Notes under the pieces: model-generated
What the model was told of the DNA's origin: nothing
Seen by the model: the letters and a program-made list of their open reading frames with translations, nothing else
Database searches by the model: none
Made by a program: the position numbers and the translations under genes
Shown: positions 1 through 6,525 of the stretch, piece by piece
How the letters are laid out: the number at the start of each line of letters is the position of its first letter
How positions within the stretch are numbered: position 1 is the first letter of the stretch
Assembly (NCBI GenBank): GCA_018383835.1
Contig: JAHAWR010000081.1
Coordinates: 1-6,921, forward strand
From: Candidatus Jordarchaeia archaeon
Lineage (GTDB): Archaea; Asgardarchaeota; Jordiarchaeia; Jordiarchaeales; Freyrarchaeaceae
Direction: 5' to 3'
DNA: 6,921 nucleotides

Positions 1-1
1 T

Positions 2-3000
2 CTCCTCCTTCTGAGAGAGTACTGCGGGGTTAAGTTGAGGGAGCCCGCCCCACCCGTAACCATGCCAAGCATGGCCATCCAAAACTTCTCGACAGGAAGA
101 GTCTACGAGACACTAGAAGATTACCTGTCGGAGTACCGGTACGCGGACAGGAGGCTCGTTGGAGTATTCCACTACGGCGGATACCACTACGACCAAACGC
201 TGCCGGCTGCGAAAATGCTGGCTGAGGAGCTTGAGGCGAGGGGGCTGGGCGTCGTCCCCATATTCTCTTCAGACCTCAGATACCACCTTGCCATGGAGCG
301 GTTCTTCTTCAGGGATGGGATGCCAGCGGTGGACTGCGTCGTCGACCTCCTATGGTTCAGGTTTGCAGGTGGGCCCATAGGCGGAGACCACAGGGAATCC
401 CTTAAAGTCCTCCTGCGCTTGGGGGTGCCAGTCCTCCACGGTGTCCTTCTTTCTTCTAGGAGTGTAGAGGAGTGGCTTGAATCGAGGAACGGAATCCCGC
501 CAGTGGAAACCGTAACTACAGTCATACTCCCAGAGCTGGATGGAAGGTGTGAGCCACTCCCACTAATAGGGCCATCCAAGAAAAAGTTCAAGGAAGTTGT
601 GGTAGACGAGTACGTCCCGATAAGGGATAGAGTTGAGAGAGCTGCGGAGAGGGCTGCCCGCTGGGTCAGCCTCAGAACAAAGCCAAACAGCGAGAAGAAG
701 GTTGCAATCATACTCTACGACTATCCTCCCGGGGAGGAGAACATAGGGAAGGCATCGTATCTCAACACGCTTGAGAGCACCGTCCGCGTCCTCAAAAAGA
801 TGAGGGAGGAAGGCTTCAGGGTTGAGGCCCAGCTGGAGGACGGAGAAGACCTCAAAAAGCTGCTTTTGGAGAGTGGAGTCGTAAACTCGGGAGAGTGGGT
901 TCTGACGCCTGAAAGGGCGGCTAAGCTACCCAAAGTCAAGCTCGAAGACTACGTCAGGTGGTTCTCAAGGATCCCCGAGGATGCGAGAAGGAAGGTGACC
1001 GAGAGGTGGGGTCCTCCTCCGGGAGATATAATGACCTACGATGGTGGGCTCCTCGTTCCTGGTGTGGTGCTGGGGAACGTTTTCGTGGGAGTCCAGCCTT
1101 CAAGGGGCATCCATGAGAACCCGGGAAGGCAGTACCATGGAAGGGAGATTCCACCCCACCACCAGTATTTGGCGTTCTACTACTGGTTGAGGGACGTGTT
1201 CGGCGCAGATGCCGTCGTCCATATGGGGACGCATGGTACTCTCGAGTTCCTTCCGGGCAAGGACGTTGGGCTATCGAGCTCCTGCTTCCCGGACATCATG
1301 ATGAGCGACCTGCCGAACGTGTACGTGTATGACGTGGTGAACTCGTCCGAGGCCTCCATAGCTAAGAGGAGGAGCTACGCCGTAATCGTCAACCACAGCT
1401 CACCCCAGGTGTCGGTGAGCGGGCTGCACGGAGACTTCTTGGAGCTCGAGAGGCTTATCCTACAATATTTTGACGCAGCTCAATTCGGAGGGGAAAGGAC
1501 TGAGGAGGCGAAGAGGAGGGTGCTAGAGAAGGCTGAAAGGTACGGTCTGGCGGGTGGCGTCGAGGAGATCTACGACACCATTATGGAGTACAAGAGGAGC
1601 CTCATACCGAGAGGACTGCATGTGCTGGGCAAGAAGATGGGAGACGAGGAAAAGCTGGACTACCTCACGTACGTTGCAAGGTACGATAGGGGGAGAGTTA
1701 GGAGCCTACACAGGGCGCTAATGGGGGCCAGGGGGCTGAGCTATGACGAGGCCCTGGAGACGCCTCACGTGGAGGTCAATGGTGAAACATACGCTGAGCT
1801 GCTCGAGAAGATTGAAGGCGAGGTTCGTAGCCTCATAAAGCGGTGCGTGCTTGGAAACGAGAAGCCTCCGGCGGAGGTGAGCGGGGAGATCGCGTACCTA
1901 AGAGAGGTCGCGGGAAGGGTCGAGGCGTCGAGGGAGCTTGAGTCGGTGATAGATGCCCTAAACGGAAAGTTCATCGAGCCCGGGCCTGGAGGAGACCCCG
2001 TCAGGAGCCCTGAAGTCCACCCCACCGGGAGGAACACGTATCAGCTTGACCCATCAAACATACCGTCCGAGACCGCATGGGAGAGAGGAGCCAGAATAGC
2101 GGAGGAGTACGTGGCATGCTACTACAAGAAACATAAGAGGTGGCCTAAGTCTGTCGGCGTCGTCCTTTGGGCTTTCGAGACCATGAAGACTGGGGGCGAA
2201 ACCCTCGCCGCCATCTTCAGGCTCATAGGCGTTAAACCAGTCTGGAAGAGCATCTACGTCAGGGAGGTTGAGGTCATTCCTCTAGAAGAGCTCGGAAGGC
2301 CAAGGATAGACGTCGTGGTAACCATTTGCGGCATATTCAGGGACACCTTCTACAACATGGTTGAGCTACTCGACCAAGCCCTCAACAAGGTCGCCTCACT
2401 AAACGAGCCCGAGGAGCAGAATTTCGTCAAGGCAAACGCCGAGGCAGGCAAGCTCTACAGGATCTTCGGTCCCCCCGAAGGGGAGTATGCCACATCGATG
2501 ACCAGCATGGTTGAGTCCTCATCCTGGGGGGACGAGGCAGACCTCGTAAGGGCATACGTTGACAGCATGAGGTACGCCTACGGCGACGGCTTCAGAAGCG
2601 TCGAAGCCGAAGAAGAGTTCAGGAGGCTACTCTCGAGGGTTGACGTCGTCACGCAGGTGAGAGACACGGTCGACTACGAGATAACGGACCTAGACCACTA
2701 CTATGAGTTCCTAGGCGGGCTCACGAAGACCGTTGAGGAAGCTAGGGGGGAAAGGCCCCTTGTCCTCGTGGCGGACACCACAAAGGAGAAGGCTAAAGTG
2801 GAGCTCGCTGAGGACTCTGTGAGGCGTGGAGTTGTGACTAGGCTGACAAACCCCAAGTGGCTTGACTCCATGCTCGAGTCGGGATTCACGGGGGTAGCCA
2901 AGATAGCCGACAGGGTCGAGTACCTGCTCGGACTAGCGGCGACGCTTGGGGGCGTGGAGGACTGGATGTGGAACCTGGCAGCGAATAACATCGTCTTCGA

Positions 3001-3169
3001 CAAGGAGAGGAGCGAAAAAATGAAGAGGGAGAACCCATGGGCCTTCATGAAGACGGTCAGCCGCCTCCTAGAAGCAAATAAGAGAGGCTACTGGCGGGCA
3101 GACCAAGAAACACTGAAGCGCTTAGAGGACGAGTACATGGCGGCAGAGTCGATGCTGGAAGGGGACTAG
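2..3169 (+). CDS. cobN: CobN/BchH-type metal chelatase large (H) subunit, 5' partial
   Basis: This is the large catalytic subunit of an ATP-dependent tetrapyrrole chelatase. In this family it binds the porphyrin or corrin and the metal, and works with AAA+ I and D subunits in the cytoplasm. Visible hallmarks are the HMGTHGTLEFLPGK block (about 1217-1261), a YHGREIPPHHQYLAFY block just before it (about 1132-1181), SEASIAKRR (about 1348-1374), TGGETLAAIF (about 2190-2219), PLEELGRPRIDVVVT (about 2279-2323), FRDTFYNMVELLDQ (about 2336-2377) and a C-terminal NPWAF...RLLEANKRGYW block (about 3032-3093). The frame has no stop before the first internal start (TTG at 35), and the residues from base 2 (LREYCGVKLREP) resemble the end of the family's N-terminal region. 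About 1055 residues are present, against roughly 1200-1300 for the family, so 100-200 are probably upstream. The gene converges on the Fe-S pair. CobN is the safer name; BchH-like magnesium chelatase is the alternative, and the symbol is tentative. Confidence 0.93.
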   Translation, partial: LLLLREYCGVKLREPAPPVTMPSMAIQNFSTGRVYETLEDYLSEYRYADRRLVGVFHYGGYHYDQTLPAAKMLAEELEARGLGVVPIFSSDLRYHLAMERFFFRDGMPAVDCVVDLLWFRFAGGPIGGDHRESLKVLLRLGVPVLHGVLLSSRSVEEWLESRNGIPPVETVTTVILPELDGRCEPLPLIGPSKKKFKEVVVDEYVPIRDRVERAAERAARWVSLRTKPNSEKKVAIILYDYPPGEENIGKASYLNTLESTVRVLKKMREEGFRVEAQLEDGEDLKKLLLESGVVNSGEWVLTPERAAKLPKVKLEDYVRWFSRIPEDARRKVTERWGPPPGDIMTYDGGLLVPGVVLGNVFVGVQPSRGIHENPGRQYHGREIPPHHQYLAFYYWLRDVFGADAVVHMGTHGTLEFLPGKDVGLSSSCFPDIMMSDLPNVYVYDVVNSSEASIAKRRSYAVIVNHSSPQVSVSGLHGDFLELERLILQYFDAAQFGGERTEEAKRRVLEKAERYGLAGGVEEIYDTIMEYKRSLIPRGLHVLGKKMGDEEKLDYLTYVARYDRGRVRSLHRALMGARGLSYDEALETPHVEVNGETYAELLEKIEGEVRSLIKRCVLGNEKPPAEVSGEIAYLREVAGRVEASRELESVIDALNGKFIEPGPGGDPVRSPEVHPTGRNTYQLDPSNIPSETAWERGARIAEEYVACYYKKHKRWPKSVGVVLWAFETMKTGGETLAAIFRLIGVKPVWKSIYVREVEVIPLEELGRPRIDVVVTICGIFRDTFYNMVELLDQALNKVASLNEPEEQNFVKANAEAGKLYRIFGPPEGEYATSMTSMVESSSWGDEADLVRAYVDSMRYAYGDGFRSVEAEEEFRRLLSRVDVVTQVRDTVDYEITDLDHYYEFLGGLTKTVEEARGERPLVLVADTTKEKAKVELAEDSVRRGVVTRLTNPKWLDSMLESGFTGVAKIADRVEYLLGLAATLGGVEDWMWNLAANNIVFDKERSEKMKRENPWAFMKTVSRLLEANKRGYWRADQETLKRLEDEYMAAESMLEGD

Positions 3170-3186
3170 AAGCTGCACCATTTCTC

Positions 3187-3447
3187 CTACTTGATCCGTA
3201 TAGCTTTCTTCGGGCAGACCTCGACGCACCTGAGGCAGCTGGGACAGTACTTGTCGGCTTGACTCTTAAAGGCCATGTGTATCTCGTACCTTACGGGCGC
3301 CCCGCTGAGATCCTTCTCTCTGACTGGCCTAAACATGAGGAGAGACTTAGGGCATGCTTCAATGCACTTGAGGCAAACCGTGGGACGGAGCTGCTCCGGG
3401 TCGTGGGGAAGCACACACTTCTCTGCGTCATAGATGAACTTAACCAA
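3187..3447 (-). CDS. Small 2x[4Fe-4S] ferredoxin-like protein
   Basis: This 86-residue soluble protein is very probably an electron carrier with two [4Fe-4S] clusters. The C-terminal motif is a standard CxxCxxCxxxCP (C68, C71, C74, C78). The N-terminal motif is stretched: C11, then 13 residues, then C25, C28 and C32-P. A loop of about 35 residues separates the motifs, making the protein longer than a minimal bacterial-type ferredoxin of about 55-60 residues. No signal peptide or membrane segment is seen. The start is TTG at 3447-3445: AGGAGG lies ten bases before it, and only one base separates it from the stop of the upstream Fe-S gene, implying co-transcription and translational coupling. 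The partner enzyme is unknown. The neighbouring large Fe-S protein is the obvious candidate, and a role in tetrapyrrole reduction is only inferred from the chelatase genes on either side. Confidence 0.88.
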   Translation of the reverse strand: MVKFIYDAEKCVLPHDPEQLRPTVCLKCIEACPKSLLMFRPVREKDLSGAPVRYEIHMAFKSQADKYCPSCLRCVEVCPKKAIRIK

Positions 3448-3448
3448 G

Positions 3449-4330
3449 CTACCACAACCTCCTAGCTACAGGGTGAGTGTTCCTGTCGACGAGTCCTATG
3501 GCGCCCTCCTCGCATCCAAACCTACACTGCCCACACCCGAAGCACTTGTAAGGGTCTACCCTTGCACCTCCGCCGGTCAATTTGATGGCTCCGAACTGAC
3601 ATCTGGAGACGCAGTTACCGCATCTTGGAATGTCCCCACTGCACTTGTCGGGGTCGACTTCGGCGACGTATTCAGCCTTAACGTAGGCCTTCTTTATGCC
3701 GTACCATAGGCGGGGGCGAGCAGCGTAACAGTACTTGGTGTCGCAGTTGCATATGCATATTACCTGCGGCAGGCCGTACCACCAGAACACCGCGTGAACG
3801 TATCCCTTCTCCGAAAACTCCTCAAGCTTCTCCTTCGCCTCCTCTTTTTCAAGCCACTTGACCCGCCACCCTCTGGGATGCTTCTCTGCGAATTCCGGTG
3901 CCGGCGTGAAGTTTAGGCACTTGTACTCGTCATCTCCCTTGAAGAGACGTTTGCACATGCATGGGAAGAGCGCTTGCCTCTCGCCCAGTTCGACTATCCT
4001 GCGGGCGTCCTCCAGCGGGACAACCTGCCCCGCGTGCTCCCTAACGGCGATGAAGTTTCCAACGATCTTTATGAGGCTCCCAATGAAGGGCTTCACAGCC
4101 AAGTCGACGAGTTCCAGCGTCCTCGATATTGGGAGAGGGTACCATGCGGCGTCAGAGTACTTCCACATCTCCCTCTCTCTCCGGGGCTTCCTGTTGAGGA
4201 TCCTGTCCAGCATGGTTAGATTGTAGAAGAGCTCCTCAGAGTAGCCTTTTGGGTTAAGGTACCATTTGCCGTATTTTTCAGCGTGTTTCCTGCAGAAGTC
4301 GCACAAACCCATCCCTCCAACTTCCCACAT
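3449..4330 (-). CDS. Multi-cysteine 4Fe-4S binding protein, function unknown
   Basis: This is a cytoplasmic iron-sulfur protein of about 293 residues with no signal peptide or clear membrane span. From the ATG at 4330, its cysteines fall in four groups: N-terminal LCDFC (C10, C13), a PCMCK pair in the middle with another cysteine about 15 residues on, an ICICNCDTKYC cluster (C192, C194, C196, C201), and a C-terminal double ferredoxin domain. That domain has C230, C237, C240, C244 and then CFGCGQCRFGC (C263, C266, C269, C273). The terminal domain should hold two [4Fe-4S] clusters; the upstream cysteines may hold more. From memory the layout resembles an uncharacterised Fe-S family of archaea and anaerobic bacteria, with the KWYL, GQVVP and CNCD signatures. 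A GTG at 4342 gives four more residues. ATG 4330 is preferred because GGGTGG lies eight bases upstream. ATG 4312 begins where the remembered family similarity starts (MGLCDFC), but GGAGGG directly abuts it. It is first in the unit with the small ferredoxin. Redox relay or reductase partner is a guess. Confidence 0.85.
   Translation of the reverse strand: MWEVGGMGLCDFCRKHAEKYGKWYLNPKGYSEELFYNLTMLDRILNRKPRREREMWKYSDAAWYPLPISRTLELVDLAVKPFIGSLIKIVGNFIAVREHAGQVVPLEDARRIVELGERQALFPCMCKRLFKGDDEYKCLNFTPAPEFAEKHPRGWRVKWLEKEEAKEKLEEFSEKGYVHAVFWWYGLPQVICICNCDTKYCYAARPRLWYGIKKAYVKAEYVAEVDPDKCSGDIPRCGNCVSRCQFGAIKLTGGGARVDPYKCFGCGQCRFGCEEGAIGLVDRNTHPVARRLW
3458..3463 (-). promoter_or_regulatory. Ribosome-binding site of the small ferredoxin gene
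   Basis: On the minus strand AGGAGG lies ten bases before the TTG start of the ferredoxin, inside the last codons of the upstream Fe-S gene. It is a near-perfect match to the archaeal anti-Shine-Dalgarno sequence. It fixes the non-ATG start and supports coupled translation of the two genes. Confidence 0.75.
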
Positions 4331-4409
4331 ATAGTTTTCCACCCACTAAAAAACATTCCCATAACAGAATGGGCGCCTCGAAGGGAAAATGGGTAATATT
4401 CTGGGAAAG

Positions 4410-4419
4410 TTTTTTAATA
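4410..4419 (+). promoter_or_regulatory. Candidate TATA box for the I-D chelatase gene
   Basis: TTTTTTAATA is preceded by a purine-rich GGGAAAG, which resembles a TFB recognition element. Archaeal transcription usually starts about 25 bases downstream, here near 4440. That leaves a leader of about 20 bases with GGTGGT before the TTG at 4461. The box lies inside the longer frame that starts at ATG 4389, which argues against that ATG. This is a pattern match only; no transcript data were available. Confidence 0.5.
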
Positions 4420-4451
4420 CGCTGCTCCAATGTGCTAGTAAAGGATCAGCT

Positions 4452-4457
4452 GGTGGT
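4452..4457 (+). promoter_or_regulatory. Ribosome-binding site favouring the TTG start of the I-D subunit
   Basis: GGTGGT ends three bases before TTG 4461 and matches the GGTG core of the archaeal Shine-Dalgarno sequence. The ATG at 4389 has only a weak GAAGGG three bases before it. The next in-frame GTG (4473) lies 15 bases after the site, which is rather far. Confidence 0.45.
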
Positions 4458-4460
4458 CTG

Positions 4461-6383
4461 TTGCCCCACCACGTGAGGCGTATACTTTACCCGTTCACAG
4501 CCATAGTCGACCAAGAACCCATGAAGAAGGCGTTGATCCTTAATGCGGTTAACCCGAAGATAGGCGGGGTTCTTATAAGGGGCGAGAAGGGGACGGGGAA
4601 ATCCACGGCGGTCAGAGGGCTGGCTGAGCTACTGCCGGAGATAGAAGTTGTGGAGGGGTGCCCGTTCAATTGTAACCCGCGCAACCCCGCGGAGATGTGT
4701 GACAACTGCTTCGAGAGGTTCGAGGAGGAAAAAGTTCTCCCGTCGGTTAAGAGGAAGGTCAGGATAGTGGATCTGCCCCTTAACGCGACTGTGGATCGGG
4801 TTGCCGGCTCCCTCGACATTGAGAAAGCGATAAGGGAGGGGTTGAGTGCCCTTGAGCCGGGGTTGCTGGCTGAGGCGAACAGGGGGATCCTCTACGTTGA
4901 TGAGGTCAACCTTCTCGACGACTACGTTGCAGACGTGCTCTTGGACGCCGCGGCGAGCGGGGTCAACGTTGTTGAGCGGGAGGGTGTTTCAGTTTCTCAT
5001 CCTGCGAAGTTCATACTAGTCGGAACAATGAACCCGGAGGAGGGTGAGCTTAGGCCCCAGCTTCTCGACAGGTTCGGGCTTCAAGTGGAGGTTAGGAGCC
5101 TCGACGACCCCCGCCTTAGGGCTGAAGTGGTGAGGCGGGTGGAGGAGTTCGAAAACGACCCTGTGGCTTTCGCTGAGAAGTACAAGGAAAAGCAAGAGGA
5201 GCTCAAAAACAGGATTGCTAGAGCCATGGAGATATTGCCCAAGGTGACGGTTAGCGATGAGCTGCTGCTAGCTGTTGCAGGCGTGTGTGCTAGCCTCAAG
5301 ACGAGTAGTAGGGCTGAGATAACTGTAGTTAAGGCTGCTAGGACTATTGCCGCCCTTGAGGGGCGTGTGTCGATAAGTGAGCGGGACGTTGAAGAGGCGA
5401 TGAGTCTAGCTCTCCCACACAGGATGAGGAGGCACCCCTTCGAGCAGCCACACCTAGAGCAGCAACAGATCAGGGAGCTACTTGAGAAGGCTAAGGAGTC
5501 GCTGGGCGAGGCTGAAGAAGGGAATAGTGGTGGGGGGCAACCTGCGGGGGAGAGAGTATTCGAAGCAGACCCATCCTACCACCTAGACTTCAACCTCGAC
5601 GAGAAATCTGACTGTGTCGCCAAGTCCGGAAGAAGACTCAGAGTTAAGTCCACGGATGGCCGGGGAGTCTACGTGGCGAGCACCGTTCCGCGTGGGAAGC
5701 CTAGGGACATAGCTCTCGATGCCACTATAAGGGCTGCGGCCGCTAGGGGGAGATGGAACGGGGAAAAACTAAGGGTTAAACCAGAAGATCTGAGGGAGAA
5801 AGTCAGGTTCTCCAGGGCGTCGGCGCTCATAGTGCTAGTGGTTGACGCCAGTGGCTCCATGGCGGCGCTCAGGAGAATGGAGGCAGCCAAGGGGGTGGCT
5901 CTTTCACTATTCAGGGACGCATACATCAACCGGGACAGGGTCGCCTTCATATCAGTTAGAGGAGGCAAGGCTCAGCTCGTACTCCCGCCGACGTCGAACC
6001 TTGACGCTGCCGCCGGATTTCTGAGAAGGCTTCCGACGGGGGGGAAGACCCCGCTCTCCTCAGCCATACTTCAGGCTTTGGAGCTGGTGAAGAAGGAAAA
6101 GATCTCTAAGCGTGAGATTAAACCCCTCGTCGTGGTCATAACTGACGGGCAAGCTAATGTTCCCCTAGACCAGAGGGTCGGGGTGAGAGCGGAGCTGGAA
6201 AAACTCTCGGAAAACCTTAGGAGGATTGGGGCTTCAACCATAGTTGTTGATACGCGCATTAGTCCTTGGAAGCCGAGCTACATAGAAACAATTGTGAGGC
6301 ACGCACAGGCACGCCACGTGAGGTTGCCAGACCTGAACCCCGATAAAATACACGCAGTCATAAGGAGCAGCCTAACACGCTGA
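4461..6383 (+). CDS. Fused I-D chelatase subunit: AAA+ ATPase plus VWA domain
   Basis: This is the ATP-driven motor subunit of a magnesium/cobalt chelatase. It couples ATP hydrolysis to metal insertion by the H subunit. Counting from TTG 4461 (640 residues): a ChlI-type AAA+ domain with YPFTAIV near residue 10, Walker A GEKGTGKS (41-48), a four-cysteine insertion (C67, C71, C80, C83) typical of many ChlI-like proteins, Walker B YVDEVNLL (145-152), sensor GTMNPEEG (188-195) and an arginine-finger region RPQLLDRF (198-205). The I-type part ends near LPHRMRR. A short polar linker of about 55 residues follows. The C-terminal VWA domain has DASGS (462-466), T530 and D562-G, a complete MIDAS set. 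Classical BchD has a degraded ATPase; here it is intact, so one protein may do the I and D jobs. The start is chosen from a TATA-like box, GGTGGT and family length; ATG 4389 would add 24 residues with no family resemblance. No separate chlI is in view. Confidence 0.92.
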   Translation: MPHHVRRILYPFTAIVDQEPMKKALILNAVNPKIGGVLIRGEKGTGKSTAVRGLAELLPEIEVVEGCPFNCNPRNPAEMCDNCFERFEEEKVLPSVKRKVRIVDLPLNATVDRVAGSLDIEKAIREGLSALEPGLLAEANRGILYVDEVNLLDDYVADVLLDAAASGVNVVEREGVSVSHPAKFILVGTMNPEEGELRPQLLDRFGLQVEVRSLDDPRLRAEVVRRVEEFENDPVAFAEKYKEKQEELKNRIARAMEILPKVTVSDELLLAVAGVCASLKTSSRAEITVVKAARTIAALEGRVSISERDVEEAMSLALPHRMRRHPFEQPHLEQQQIRELLEKAKESLGEAEEGNSGGGQPAGERVFEADPSYHLDFNLDEKSDCVAKSGRRLRVKSTDGRGVYVASTVPRGKPRDIALDATIRAAAARGRWNGEKLRVKPEDLREKVRFSRASALIVLVVDASGSMAALRRMEAAKGVALSLFRDAYINRDRVAFISVRGGKAQLVLPPTSNLDAAAGFLRRLPTGGKTPLSSAILQALELVKKEKISKREIKPLVVVITDGQANVPLDQRVGVRAELEKLSENLRRIGASTIVVDTRISPWKPSYIETIVRHAQARHVRLPDLNPDKIHAVIRSSLTR

Positions 6384-6428
6384 CGGTACACATTTAACCT
6401 CTAAGTGGGGCGCTTGCATCCGCTTCCT

Positions 6429-6467
6429 GTTAACACGTGTTTTCGTTAACGTCTAGGTGAGCGTTAA
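6429..6467. repeat. Three GTTAA motifs with dyad symmetry, possible operator
   Basis: GTTAAC occurs at 6429 and 6445 and GTTAAA at 6463, spaced 16 and 18 bases apart. A 10-base perfect palindrome, AACACGTGTT, overlaps the first (6432-6441). TTAACG (6446-6451) and CGTTAA (6462-6467) form an inverted repeat with a 10-base gap. The group lies 14 or more bases upstream of the TATA-like box, where an activator or repressor could bind. The motifs are short and A/T-rich, so chance is not excluded. Confidence 0.35.
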
Positions 6468-6480
6468 AATTAAAATTAAG

Positions 6481-6488
6481 TTTAAATA
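6481..6488 (+). promoter_or_regulatory. Candidate TATA box of the V4R gene
   Basis: TTTAAATA follows an A-rich stretch. With the usual 25-base spacing, transcription would begin near 6508-6512, just before the ribosome-binding site. An in-frame TAA stop (6487-6489) overlaps the box, so the coding region must start after it. Confidence 0.55.
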
Positions 6489-6511
6489 AGAGGTCCATAA
6501 AAAATATCTAC

Positions 6512-6520
6512 GGGGGGGTG
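6512..6520 (+). promoter_or_regulatory. Ribosome-binding site of the V4R gene
   Basis: Seven G's followed by TG include GGTG, the archaeal Shine-Dalgarno core, five bases before the TTG at 6526. This favours TTG 6526 over the in-frame GTGs at 6532 (11 bases away) and 6538. Confidence 0.5.
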
Positions 6521-6525
6521 TAATT

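Larger units (their letters stand above)
6384..6525. other. Intergenic region between the I-D and V4R genes
   Basis: This is 142 bases with no convincing reading frame. It turns strongly A/T-rich over about 6464-6510. It holds three GTTAA-type motifs, a TATA-like box and a G-rich ribosome-binding site, all pointing to a separate promoter for the V4R gene. No strong terminator for the I-D gene was found; the only T-run near it is four bases long (6440-6443). Confidence 0.6.

Noticed and set aside
187..711. A 174-codon open frame on the minus strand within the H gene, and similar antisense frames within the I-D gene
   Set aside because: They are serine/leucine-rich antisense reflections of strongly conserved coding sequence, with no recognisable domain or ribosome-binding site.
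3434..4226. Plus-strand frames of 68-122 codons opposite the Fe-S genes
   Set aside because: The minus-strand proteins have clear cysteine motifs and a coupled start; the plus-strand frames have no recognisable features.
4358..4373. CCCAT-N6-ATGGG inverted repeat in the divergent promoter region
   Set aside because: Five-base arms are easily found by chance, and nothing links them to a known regulator.
6429..6450. Hairpin GTTAAC-10-GTTAAC as a terminator of the I-D gene
   Set aside because: The stem is six A/T-rich pairs with a 10-base loop and no long T-run after it. The motifs are better viewed as possible operator sites.
6512..6518. Run of seven G's as a phase-variable tract
   Set aside because: It lies in the leader, not in coding sequence, and reads more simply as part of the ribosome-binding site.
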